Shown here in pieces: positions 15,104 to 21,185 of a stretch of DNA of 21,185 bases (the first letter of the stretch is position 1; the number at the start of each line of letters is the position of its first letter). The position numbers and the translations under genes are program-made. The stretch comes from Planctomycetaceae bacterium (GTDB lineage: Bacteria > Planctomycetota > Planctomycetia > Pirellulales > Thermoguttaceae). The notes beneath the pieces are model-generated. The model made no database searches. It saw nothing but the letters and a program-made list of their open reading frames with translations, and was not told where the DNA came from. The DNA is taken from the NCBI GenBank assembly GCA_015062085.1, contig SUVI01000058.1:1-21185 (forward strand), read 5' to 3'.

Positions 15104-15460
15104 ATGTTGCCTATACGATCCACCCAAACCCCTGCGATCGCGTTCGCTCTTTTTTTAGGCTTGCTCACTCCTGTTTTTCTGGCATCTGGATGTTCGAAAG
15201 CTCCGGAGACGCCGGCTACGATGAGTCGAGCTGATTTCCTTGCCATCGAGATCCAGGAAATGGAAGCTAGCATCGCTCGCCGAGAAGCCCGCTACCAGGA
15301 AGAGCGTGCCCAGCTTGAAGCTGCCGGAGACAAGCAGGCTGTTAAGAGTCTGGATATTGCAAACCGAAGTATCGAGGTCGACAAGAAAAATCTTGAGCGG
15401 CTTAAGAAGGAGCAGGAAAAACTTGCGAAAGAGGGGGGCTCGCAAACGTCTGCAAAATAG
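15104..15460 (+). CDS. Small coiled-coil lipoprotein of unknown function
   Basis: A 118-residue protein I do not recognise as a named family. It opens with a lipoprotein signal: positive N-terminus, hydrophobic stretch at residues 11-27 and a lipobox LASGC with the lipidated Cys at 30. The mature part is short and highly charged. After a linker (SKAPETPATMS) it forms one long predicted helix rich in Glu, Lys, Arg and Ala (about 48-110) with heptad-like spacing, so a coiled coil. The start at ATG 15104 has GAGG 6 nt upstream; an in-frame ATG at 15092 has none. It is alone on the plus strand with its own terminator. It might be a cell-envelope tether, but this is only a guess. Confidence 0.82.
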   Translation: MLPIRSTQTPAIAFALFLGLLTPVFLASGCSKAPETPATMSRADFLAIEIQEMEASIARREARYQEERAQLEAAGDKQAVKSLDIANRSIEVDKKNLERLKKEQEKLAKEGGSQTSAK

Positions 15461-15469
15461 CAGGATTTT

Positions 15470-15522
15470 AGTTTGCGTCTCGCAGCAAAATGAGAAATTT
15501 CGGCGAAACGCAAACTTTTTTA
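15470..15522 (+). terminator. Terminator of the lipoprotein gene
   Basis: AGTTTGCGT (15470-15478) pairs perfectly with ACGCAAACT (15508-15516) and a run of six T follows (15516-15521). The loop is long (29 nt) and may fold further. It lies 10 nt after the stop codon. Confidence 0.75.
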
Positions 15523-15542
15523 AAAAAATCGTCATCCCCCCC

Positions 15543-15570
15543 TTGACAAAATTTGAAAATCGGCTAAACT
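15543..15570 (+). promoter_or_regulatory. Promoter of the tRNA-Gly gene
   Basis: A perfect TTGACA (15543-15548), a 16-nt spacer and TAAACT (15565-15570). The start would be about 5 nt before the tRNA 5' end, a usual arrangement for a single tRNA gene. Confidence 0.75.
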
Positions 15571-15581
15571 TTAAACATCAT

Positions 15582-15653
15582 GCGAGAGTAATTCAGTGGC
15601 AGAATGCTAGCTTCCCAAGCTGGACGTCGCGGGTTCGAATCCCGTCCCTCGCT
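15582..15653 (+). tRNA. tRNA-Gly (anticodon CCC)
   Basis: A full cloverleaf can be drawn: acceptor GCGAGAG/CCCTCGC, D stem ATTC/GAAT, anticodon stem CTAGC/GCTGG with loop TTCCCAA and anticodon CCC (15614-15616), variable loop ACGTC, and T arm GCGGG-TTCGAAT-CCCGT. It decodes GGG. The acceptor stem has one mismatch, A6 against C67, and the T stem closes with a G-U pair. The 3' CCA is not encoded; the discriminator base is T. Confidence 0.95.
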
Positions 15654-15671
15654 TTTGGGCTGGATGGCGGT

Positions 15672-15690
15672 GGCCGTTCGGCCTTTTTTT
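15672..15690 (+). terminator. Terminator of tRNA-Gly
   Basis: GGCCG-TT-CGGCC (or GGCC with a GTTC loop) is followed by seven T (15684-15690), 19 nt after the tRNA end. A textbook intrinsic terminator. Confidence 0.9.
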
Positions 15691-16139
15691 GTGATGCCGA
15701 TATGCTGATCGGTATCGTCTCGACCTCTAAATTCGAGGATAGAGGGGGACCTCGACGGTACGTGGACGACGGACCAAAAAGCTAAGGGGTTTTTCTTTTA
15801 TGCTGATCTCCTTCTCTTAGTTTTTGGTATTTCTTGATTTTTTTCTAGTATAATAAAAAATTTGCGAAAAAAGAAGTAATGCTGCAATCTGCTGACAGAG
15901 CCGGAAAACGGCAAGAAGAAACCGACAAAGATCCCTGCTTGAAATGAGAAACTTTGTCGGCAAACTTTATTGTATTTCAATGTCGTCTTCCGCAGATCCA
16001 TCCAGCAACAGTGTACTCCAAGGCCGATCTTCCGCTGAAAACATTGAAGATCCGCAGAAAGAGAGTGCCCGAAGTTGGCGGTGGCGTTTGGGGCTCCTTC
16101 GACGTAATGTCCGTAAAAAAAGGCACGAGAACCTTTAAA
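15691..16139. other. Gene-poor interval between tRNA-Gly and the SUMF operon
   Basis: I find no convincing gene in these about 450 bp. Several short hairpins occur: CCGAT/ATCGG at 15697-15712, CGAGG/CCTCG at 15734-15754, and the terminator-like element at 15922-15960. A perfect TATAAT on the plus strand (15849-15854) lacks a good -35. It could hold a small RNA or the remnant of a gene; neither can be shown. Confidence 0.4.
15913..15960 (-). terminator. Hairpin with U-rich tail, second terminator of the SUMF operon
   Basis: CCGACAAAG (15922-15930) and CTTTGTCGG (15952-15960) pair over 9 bp around a 21-nt loop. On the minus strand the stem is followed by TTTCTTCTT. It is a probable back-up terminator for transcripts arriving from the operon. 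Confidence 0.5.
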
Positions 16140-16161
16140 ACCTCCCTTTCCAATGGGAGGT
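16132..16161 (-). terminator. First terminator of the SUMF operon
   Basis: On the minus strand ACCTCCC (16161-16155) and GGGAGGT (16146-16140) form a 7-bp stem with an 8-nt loop, followed by TTTAAAGG. It lies about 125 nt behind the SUMF stop codon. Confidence 0.65.
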
Positions 16162-16234
16162 AAAACTTCGATTTTTGTGTAAAATTTTCCGGGGCGCTGA
16201 CCCGGACCCCGAGGACATTCTGCTGGACTTGTTT

Positions 16235-16284
16235 GGCGGCGAAGCCGCCTCGCCCTCGCGCTGCCGACGCCTACCGCGCTACGC
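16235..16284 (-). promoter_or_regulatory. GC-rich flank and hairpin behind the variable region (DGR IMH-like)
   Basis: Straight after the SUMF stop codon the minus strand is very GC-rich for about 35 nt (runs such as GCGTAGCGCGG and GCGCGAGGGCGAGG). It then ends in a perfect GGCGGC-TTC-GCCGCC hairpin (16249-16235) with no T-run. Known DGR targets end in a GC-rich initiation-of-mutagenic-homology segment with a hairpin/cruciform just downstream. The match here is by layout only. Confidence 0.45.
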
Positions 16285-17649
16285 TTACTGGCCTGGAGCT
16301 GGACTGGCCAAAACTGGGCGGAAGCCAAGGTCGATGCCCCGATAGTCCGGCGTACTCCCGAGCCGGGACGCGGAGCAACAGTACTGGGCGTCGTAGCTCC
16401 AGCCGCCACCGCGGGCGACTCGGAACGAGCCGCTGTTAGGGCCTGTCGGGTCGCTCATTGGCGACGTAGAGTATGAACCGTAACAGTCCTGACACCACTC
16501 CCACACATTACCGTGCATGTCGTAAAGACCCCAGGCGTTATGTTGTTTCCTGCCGACAGGATGTGCTGCACTTGCACTGTTTGAAGAGTACCAGCCCATC
16601 TCAGCAAGGTTACCTGCGTACGCACCCGTCGTGCCTGCACGACACGCATACTCCCACTGCGCCTCCGTTGGAAGACTCACTTCTTCATTCAGTTTGCTAG
16701 AAAGTTGACGGCAAAACTCCTGACAGTCATCCCAACTCACATAGTACATCGGATGCAGCGGGTCTTCTCCATACAAGAGAGTGGTATATGTTCCTTTTTT
16801 TGCCTGTGTCTGAATACTCGTGCCCATCACGCTCTTCCACATCGCCTGCGTCACCTGCGTCTCAAGCATCCAGAAACCACGAGTCAGTGTCACGCTGTGC
16901 TGCGTTTCGTCACTATCACGGAGAAATTCGCTGGAAGGGCTCCCCATCAGGAACGACCCCGGTGGACACCAGCGGAAGGCGTACTCGATGCCGTTCAGCT
17001 TGAGGACTTTACGGTATCCGGGATAGTTGAGTTTCTCGATCTTGTTTTTTAGGGCAAGATATTTTTCGTCTGTAGGGAACAGAGCCAGGGCTTTCTCGAT
17101 ATTGTCGAGCGCTTCTTGGTGTTTTTTGGCATGGTAATATTCCTCTGCCTTTCGAAAAAGCTCCTCTGCGCGGTTTCGTTTTTCTTGGTCTTCCCGCATT
17201 CGTTTCTCGATCTCTTGTTTTTCATCAAGAAATTTCTGGTCAGACGAGAATAACTCCAACGCCATTTTGATCTCACGAAGAGCATCCTGTAATTTGTTTT
17301 CGCGACGCAGATTTTGGGCGGCTGTATGGTGCTCCAGGGCGTTTTTCATGTTCGACAGATTTGTAAAAAAGGTATCGCCCAGCAGTTCGCGCATGTATTC
17401 GTCCCATGGCTTATCCGCGATCCCGTCAAAGATCCGGATCCATTCATCGAACGCTCTCGCCTCTCTTGCGGCTATGCCGATTTGACGATGAACAGCCGGT
17501 TCCATGCGAATCTTTGAGAAGAGCCACCTCCTTAGCGGAATGTCATTCTTGTACATGTCCAACAGCTCGGAGTGATCCCACGTTTCACACAGCTCTTTCA
17601 CTGAATAGATCGCTCTTCCTTCGTGATGATATGGTACAGATATATTCAA
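16285..17649 (-). CDS. TPR plus SUMF/C-type-lectin-fold protein, probable DGR-diversified receptor
   Basis: A 454-residue protein with three parts. Residues 1-90 are an unidentified helical region (IYSVKELCETW, PLRRWLFSK). Residues 100-207 are TPR-like and coiled-coil helices (KAEEYYHAKKHQEALDNIEKALALFP). Residues 217-447 form an FGE/SUMF domain (FRWCPPGSFLMGS, PTEAQWEYACRAGT, YDMHGNVWEW, RVARGGGW, LGFRPVLA). Where human SUMF1 has two active-site cysteines, the first is replaced, so formylglycine synthesis is unlikely; the fold probably serves binding. Its last 35 codons look like a DGR variable repeat (see findings). The start is TTG 17649 with AAGGAG 5 nt upstream; a TTG at 17670 overlaps the previous gene and lacks a ribosome-binding site. 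Last gene of a three-gene operon. Confidence 0.9.
   Translation of the reverse strand: MNISVPYHHEGRAIYSVKELCETWDHSELLDMYKNDIPLRRWLFSKIRMEPAVHRQIGIAAREARAFDEWIRIFDGIADKPWDEYMRELLGDTFFTNLSNMKNALEHHTAAQNLRRENKLQDALREIKMALELFSSDQKFLDEKQEIEKRMREDQEKRNRAEELFRKAEEYYHAKKHQEALDNIEKALALFPTDEKYLALKNKIEKLNYPGYRKVLKLNGIEYAFRWCPPGSFLMGSPSSEFLRDSDETQHSVTLTRGFWMLETQVTQAMWKSVMGTSIQTQAKKGTYTTLLYGEDPLHPMYYVSWDDCQEFCRQLSSKLNEEVSLPTEAQWEYACRAGTTGAYAGNLAEMGWYSSNSASAAHPVGRKQHNAWGLYDMHGNVWEWCQDCYGSYSTSPMSDPTGPNSGSFRVARGGGWSYDAQYCCSASRLGSTPDYRGIDLGFRPVLASPAPGQ
16330..16416 (-). other. Probable variable repeat (VR) core of a diversity-generating retroelement
   Basis: Within RVxRGGxWxxxAxx...PDxRxxxLGFR, the positions that vary in DGR-type lectin proteins use the codons GCC, GGC, AGC, TAC, GAC, TAC, TCC, CTC, GGC, ATC and GAC, plus AGT and TAT. 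All end in C or T, as expected when an AAY-rich template is copied with adenine mutagenesis. One further position (GGG) does not fit. No template repeat or reverse transcriptase is present in the window. Confidence 0.6.
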
Positions 17650-17654
17650 AATGG

Positions 17655-17660
17655 CTCCTT
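17655..17660 (-). promoter_or_regulatory. Ribosome-binding site deciding the SUMF-gene TTG start
   Basis: AAGGAG on the minus strand, 5 nt before TTG 17649 and just behind the TAA (17665-17663) of the preceding gene. Confidence 0.65.
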
Positions 17661-17662
17661 TC

Positions 17663-18853
17663 TTACCCAAACAGCAAGGAAGTCAATTTTTTGACCCCGC
17701 GTTTTACAGTATCAACGGCAGCGTTGACTTTCTTTACGCCTTGTTCGACCGCAGAACCGACAGCGTGTAAAGAATCCACGACACGTTTTCCGCCAACGTT
17801 GGCGATATAGTCGACAGCTTTTTTCGCGACGGATCTTGAGGACTCCGCCATCGCGTGAATGGCCTTTTTCACCGGCTTATTGTGATGAGCAACGAAGTGC
17901 CCGACCATTTTTCCTGCCCTATAAGCGAATTCAGGCGGGACGCCGATCCCCGTAACGAGCGTAAACGCAGCCGCGCCGAGAGCAAAACCATATCCGCACA
18001 CCGCAGCACACGCAGACGAGGCCGCCGTTTTTACCGCAGCGACGGTCCCAGTCTCGGCATACCTCTTCAGGTCTTCCCTTTTTCTTGCGTCTTCATCGGG
18101 CGTTTCGTTCATCTGGTGAGCAGCTTTTGCAGCGACTACGCCTTTTGCGGCCTCGGCAGCTGCAGCGACAGGGAGGAAACTTTTCTGATCGGGCTGGAGA
18201 TCCTGCTTTTTCTTGGCCACAGCCGAATAGATCTCCGCCGCCAGTATCTGCTTTGCCATCGTTTCCGCTTGCGAAAAGAGCTCCGTTTCGACCGCTTTTT
18301 TGAAAGTCTCCGAGATCTTCATCTGCTGTTTCTCCTCCGCCCCGTCGAGAATTGCCTGCGCGGTATTCCCGAGCTGGAATTCCGTGGTTCTCTGATTTGC
18401 ACGCGCTAGGTTTTGGATGATGGCCCGGTCTTCCGTATCGACCTTGAAATCCTCCGCGAGTTCGACGACTTCGCCCGACGCCAAGGAGAGCTGCTCCACT
18501 TCGCTTTTTGCCGAGAGGGTCCCCATCACCGCATAGACGTCCTGTTCCTGGCATCCGACCTCTTCAGTGGTTTGCTTGACCGCCTTTTCGATGATCTCAT
18601 CCAAACGCATGGAGGAATCGTACCATTCCTTGTGCAGTTTTTCGATTTCGTCGACACTTGCATTGATCACGTTGACGATCTGCTGACTTGCTTCGTGTGA
18701 GATCCCATTTTCTTCCTGAAGGAGTTTCTGAAGAAAAACCGTCACGTCCTCGTTATTTCCGGAGCGGACGTACTCTTCATACTTCATGAAAAAATAGCCT
18801 GCTGCACTTTCAGCCTGGTTTCCCTGGGTATCGATCGCATTTTTATTTTCCAT
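17663..18853 (-). CDS. Helical protein with glycine/alanine-rich hydrophobic segment and basic amphipathic tail, unknown function
   Basis: A 396-residue protein I cannot assign to a family. Residues 1-220 are acidic and helical with coiled-coil character. An alanine-rich stretch follows (228-247). Residues 271-303 are hydrophobic and rich in Gly/Ala/Cys (AASSACAAVCGYGFALGAAA, then FTLVTGIG), able to enter a membrane as a helical hairpin. The tail (326-396) is Lys-rich and amphipathic with repeated xVKKAxxxV-like turns, ending KKLTSLLFG. No signal peptide or enzymatic motif is seen. A soluble helical body followed by a glycine-rich hydrophobic hairpin and basic tail resembles pore-forming or membrane-acting proteins, but this is only shape. 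ATG 18853 has AGGAG 6 nt upstream. It lies 23 nt behind the ATPase gene and 13 nt before the SUMF gene start. Confidence 0.85.
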   Translation of the reverse strand: MENKNAIDTQGNQAESAAGYFFMKYEEYVRSGNNEDVTVFLQKLLQEENGISHEASQQIVNVINASVDEIEKLHKEWYDSSMRLDEIIEKAVKQTTEEVGCQEQDVYAVMGTLSAKSEVEQLSLASGEVVELAEDFKVDTEDRAIIQNLARANQRTTEFQLGNTAQAILDGAEEKQQMKISETFKKAVETELFSQAETMAKQILAAEIYSAVAKKKQDLQPDQKSFLPVAAAAEAAKGVVAAKAAHQMNETPDEDARKREDLKRYAETGTVAAVKTAASSACAAVCGYGFALGAAAFTLVTGIGVPPEFAYRAGKMVGHFVAHHNKPVKKAIHAMAESSRSVAKKAVDYIANVGGKRVVDSLHAVGSAVEQGVKKVNAAVDTVKRGVKKLTSLLFG

Positions 18854-18876
18854 ATGGTTCTCCTTTTGAATTTTGT

Positions 18877-20454
18877 TTATTTTTTCGAGGCGGGCTTAAG
18901 ATTGTGTTCGTCTAGGTTATTTTTCATTTCATCGTATTTTTTCCCTAGAGTATCTTTGATCGACTTCGTTTCCTTGATCGCTTCCAAAAGCTTTTTTTCA
19001 CTGATTTGATGAACGTATCCTTTCTTTTTCGGCCAACATCGGAAGTCATCTTTGAGGGCTTCAAGAAATTCCAATTCCACCGCCTCGCGCACGATCCCTT
19101 CTAGGTCTGCCCCGCAAAATCCGTCCGTTTTCGCAATGACCTCCGCAAGGTCCGCAACCGAGCATCCTCTTTTTTTCAAGTGGATCTCAAGGATCTTCTT
19201 TCTTTCCTCCTTGTTCGGCAAATAGACCGAAAAGATTTCGTCAAAACGCCCTTTCCGATAAAATTCGGGCGGGAGCGTGCATTGGTTCGAGGTCGCAACG
19301 ACATAAACAGGGACCTTTTTCTCCTGCATCCATGTGAGAAAACTTCCGAAAAGGCGAGTCGTGACCTCGTTTCCGCCGCCTCTTGCCTCTCCGTTTCTGC
19401 TTGTCTCCATTCCGGCAAAGGCTTTCTCGATTTCATCGACCCAAAGTACACAGGGCGAGACCGCTTCCGCCAACCGGATCGCTTTCTGAAAATTGCTCTC
19501 ACTTTCTCCAAGATATTTTCCGAGCAGCATCCCAATATCCAGCTGTATGAGAGGCAATCCAAAAATACTCGACGCCACTTTTGCCGTGAGCGACTTTCCG
19601 CACCCCGGCATGCCCACGATGAGGATCCCTTTCGGAATATCGACGCAGCGTTCTTTCGCTTGCGCCATGTGAGCAAAGATCTGTTTCTTTTGTATTAAGT
19701 ATTTCTTCAGATTCTCCAGCCCGCCAATATCATCCAAATCTTCGGTGACCTTGATGGTTTTTAAGAGTTTGCTTTTTAAAATGACCTGATCTTTCTCCTC
19801 ACAGATCTTCTGCTTGATCCTTTCAAGGTCGTAGCCCCACTGATAGATACCAAGCTGCATGAACTGCCGGATCTCCAATACGCTCAGTCCCCGCAAAGAG
19901 TTCACCAGCTCGCTGATCTCGTCATCCGAGGGATAATTTCCGTGTTCATAAAAAATATCCTGGACGATTTGCCGGATCTCTTCATCTTCCGGCGGAGCTA
20001 TCTGGATAACACGAATAATGTGTTCCAGTTCTCCCGGAATATACATTTCATGCGACATGATAAAAACATACACTCTCCGATGCTCCGGCGACGGATCCGT
20101 AGTGTGGTCCGCGATCATGCGCAAATGCGCAAGAACTTCCGGGTCACGAAGCATTTCATTAACGTTCTTCAAAAAGAGGAACACAGGTTCATTTCGATGG
20201 ATCCGATTATTGAATTCACTCAAAAAATCCACAAGAGATCTCGATCCATCCATGTCCACAGGGACTTTCGTCCAAAAATTCACTTCCCCTCCAGGACGAT
20301 ACTCCAAAAAATTCTTTGGATCCGCTTTCGGAAAAACTTTCATGATGGATTCTTTAATCAAATGATCGATACTTTCAAAATCAAAATGCTCAACGAATAA
20401 AATCGGAATTTTAGCATTTATCTGTGTACGAATGATTTCTTGCGTCGTAAGCAT
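18877..20454 (-). CDS. Ycf46-like AAA+ ATPase
   Basis: A 525-residue ATPase resembling the cyanobacterial/plastid Ycf46 group. The N-terminal half (1-235) is a degenerate P-loop-like domain without Walker A (hydrophobic strands IPILFVEHF, PVFLFLKNVNEML, RVYVFIMSHEMYIP). The second half is an intact AAA+ module: Walker A GMPGCGKS (281-288), Walker B VLWVDEIEKAF (336-346, D340/E341), sensor 1 ATSN (387-390), the arginine-containing RKGRFDEIF (400-408) and sensor 2 CGAD (447-450). A Lys-rich tail follows. Such ATPases usually remodel proteins as hexamers. ATG 20454 has GGAG 5 nt upstream; a longer frame to 20490 adds 12 residues upstream of this ribosome-binding site and is rejected. First gene of the operon, with its own promoter. 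Confidence 0.92.
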   Translation of the reverse strand: MLTTQEIIRTQINAKIPILFVEHFDFESIDHLIKESIMKVFPKADPKNFLEYRPGGEVNFWTKVPVDMDGSRSLVDFLSEFNNRIHRNEPVFLFLKNVNEMLRDPEVLAHLRMIADHTTDPSPEHRRVYVFIMSHEMYIPGELEHIIRVIQIAPPEDEEIRQIVQDIFYEHGNYPSDDEISELVNSLRGLSVLEIRQFMQLGIYQWGYDLERIKQKICEEKDQVILKSKLLKTIKVTEDLDDIGGLENLKKYLIQKKQIFAHMAQAKERCVDIPKGILIVGMPGCGKSLTAKVASSIFGLPLIQLDIGMLLGKYLGESESNFQKAIRLAEAVSPCVLWVDEIEKAFAGMETSRNGEARGGGNEVTTRLFGSFLTWMQEKKVPVYVVATSNQCTLPPEFYRKGRFDEIFSVYLPNKEERKKILEIHLKKRGCSVADLAEVIAKTDGFCGADLEGIVREAVELEFLEALKDDFRCWPKKKGYVHQISEKKLLEAIKETKSIKDTLGKKYDEMKNNLDEHNLKPASKK

Positions 20455-20507
20455 AGGAACTCCTTTGACGAAAACAAAACGATAGAACAAAAAACACGAC
20501 TCCTAAA

Positions 20508-20536
20508 ATTATAAATCATCGGTGATATATAATCAA
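20508..20536 (-). promoter_or_regulatory. Promoter of the ATPase / helical protein / SUMF operon
   Basis: The minus strand has TTGATT (20536-20531), a 17-nt spacer and a perfect TATAAT (20513-20508). The start would be near 20501, leaving a leader of about 46 nt before the AAGGAG of the ATPase gene. The strong match implies steady expression rather than tight silencing. Confidence 0.8.
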
Positions 20537-20589
20537 GGGGAGATTCTTATTAGAAGGCGAATAACAAAACGAAGTTTTCTAAACAAAAA

Positions 20590-20660
20590 CATCCAAAGAC
20601 CCCGACTCGAAAAAAAAGCCGGGGCCGTAAGCGTTTAGGCGATTAGAGATCGCCCATGAA
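20590..20660 (-). terminator. Double terminator of the aldolase gene
   Basis: Two hairpins follow the aldolase stop on the minus strand: GGCGAT/ATCGCC around 20638-20654, then CCCCGGC/GTCGGGG (20625-20601 region, one G-U pair) with eight T in its loop and TCTTTGG...GTTTTTGTTT behind it. Together they should insulate the accessory operon from aldolase transcription. Confidence 0.6.
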
Positions 20661-20664
20661 CAGC

Positions 20665-21185
20665 TTATTTGCCAAGAGCAGCAGCGACGTCAGCCAGCGT
20701 ACCGGCGGAACCGAGCTTCTGGTTCTTGTGGACGATGTAGTCGGCGTAGTTCTTCATGAAGACCTGACCAGACGGACGCAGGTCGAACACTTCCGGATGA
20801 TCACGGAATTCTTCACGCAGAGTTGCGCACCAGACCAGACGGCCGTCGGTGTCGATGTTGATCTTGCAGACGCCCATCTGAGCGGCTTTAAAGTATTCGT
20901 CTTCATTCACACCAGAAGCACCAGCCAGATTACCGCCGGCGTTGTTGATGCGGGCGACCCATTCCTGCGGAACGCTGGAGGAACCGTGCATGACGAGCGG
21001 GAAGTTCGGCTTCACGCTGTTGACGGCTTTCTGGATCTCGCTCAGGACGTCGAAATGGAGGCCCTGTTTGCCGGAGAATTTGAACGCACCGTGGGAGGTG
21101 CCGATGGCGACGGCCAGAGAGTCGCAGCCGGTCGCTTCGATGAATTTCACGGCATCGGCCGGATCCGTCAGTTTCACGGAACCAA
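20665..21185 (-). CDS. fba: Class II fructose-bisphosphate aldolase, C-terminal part (5' end cut by window)
   Basis: Zinc-dependent cleavage of fructose 1,6-bisphosphate in glycolysis. Only the last 173 codons lie in the window; the frame is open at the right edge (…GSVKLTDPADAV), so the in-frame GTG at 21177 is not a start. Visible motifs are AVAIGTSHGAFKF with a zinc-ligand histidine, LVMHGSSSVP with a second histidine, GASGVNEDEYFKAAQMGVCKINIDTDGRL with the phosphate-binding residues, and a C-terminal helix ending AALGK. The sequence agrees with the class IIB type. Its codon use is strongly biased, as in highly expressed genes. Confidence 0.95.
   Translation of the reverse strand, partial: GSVKLTDPADAVKFIEATGCDSLAVAIGTSHGAFKFSGKQGLHFDVLSEIQKAVNSVKPNFPLVMHGSSSVPQEWVARINNAGGNLAGASGVNEDEYFKAAQMGVCKINIDTDGRLVWCATLREEFRDHPEVFDLRPSGQVFMKNYADYIVHKNQKLGSAGTLADVAAALGK

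Noticed and set aside
15798..16409. 203-codon minus-strand frame
   Set aside because: It overlaps the SUMF 3' end in another frame, runs through two terminators and resembles no protein.
16285..17649. Active formylglycine-generating enzyme for sulfatases
   Set aside because: The first of the two active-site cysteines of SUMF1 is replaced, no sulfatase gene is nearby, and the region is occupied by putative variable codons.

Overview
The window reads as a bacterial chromosome of moderate GC. My best guess is a Planctomycetota or related PVC-group organism, possibly gut-associated. The grounds are the conserved run tpiA-secG-yicC-gmk-rpoZ-coa, a SUMF-type protein beside an AAA+ ATPase, and the absence of typical proteobacterial or Firmicute gene order. 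This is inference; no rRNA or other taxonomic marker is present.

Almost every gene lies on the minus strand. Read in transcription order (right to left), the window begins with the 3' part of a class II fructose-bisphosphate aldolase gene and its terminators (20.5-21.2 kb). Next is an accessory three-gene operon (16.1-20.54 kb) with its own clear promoter: a Ycf46-like AAA+ ATPase, an unknown helical protein with a glycine/alanine-rich hydrophobic segment and a basic amphipathic tail, and a TPR plus SUMF/C-type-lectin-fold protein. The 3' end of that last gene looks like the variable repeat of a diversity-generating retroelement (DGR). Its GC-rich flank and hairpin are followed by about 0.5 kb without genes. 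Two plus-strand units come next, a tRNA-Gly(CCC) and a small coiled-coil lipoprotein, each with a terminator.

The left 14.8 kb is a housekeeping block on the minus strand: rpsO, pnp, a sensorless histidine kinase, an NtrC-type sigma-54 activator, tpiA, secG, yicC, gmk, rpoZ, coaC, coaB, leuS, and a YfgM-like membrane/TPR protein cut by the window edge. Terminator or attenuator hairpins divide it after rpsO, pnp, tpiA, secG, coaB and leuS. The run yicC-gmk-rpoZ-coaC-coaB is tightly packed, with overlaps and probable translational coupling.

Two features stand out. First, SecG carries about 28 copies of a hexapeptide (consensus AETPAP), and the YfgM-like protein carries the same repeat (at least nine copies) 7 kb away. 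Both proteins belong to the Sec translocon neighbourhood and both tails should face the periplasm. Second, the ATPase / helical protein / SUMF operon ends in a region where the hypervariable lectin positions are nearly all NNC or NNT codons, the mark of adenine-directed mutagenesis from an AAY-rich template. No reverse transcriptase or template repeat lies in the window, so this would be a remote DGR target attached to what may be an undescribed, diversified recognition or conflict system.
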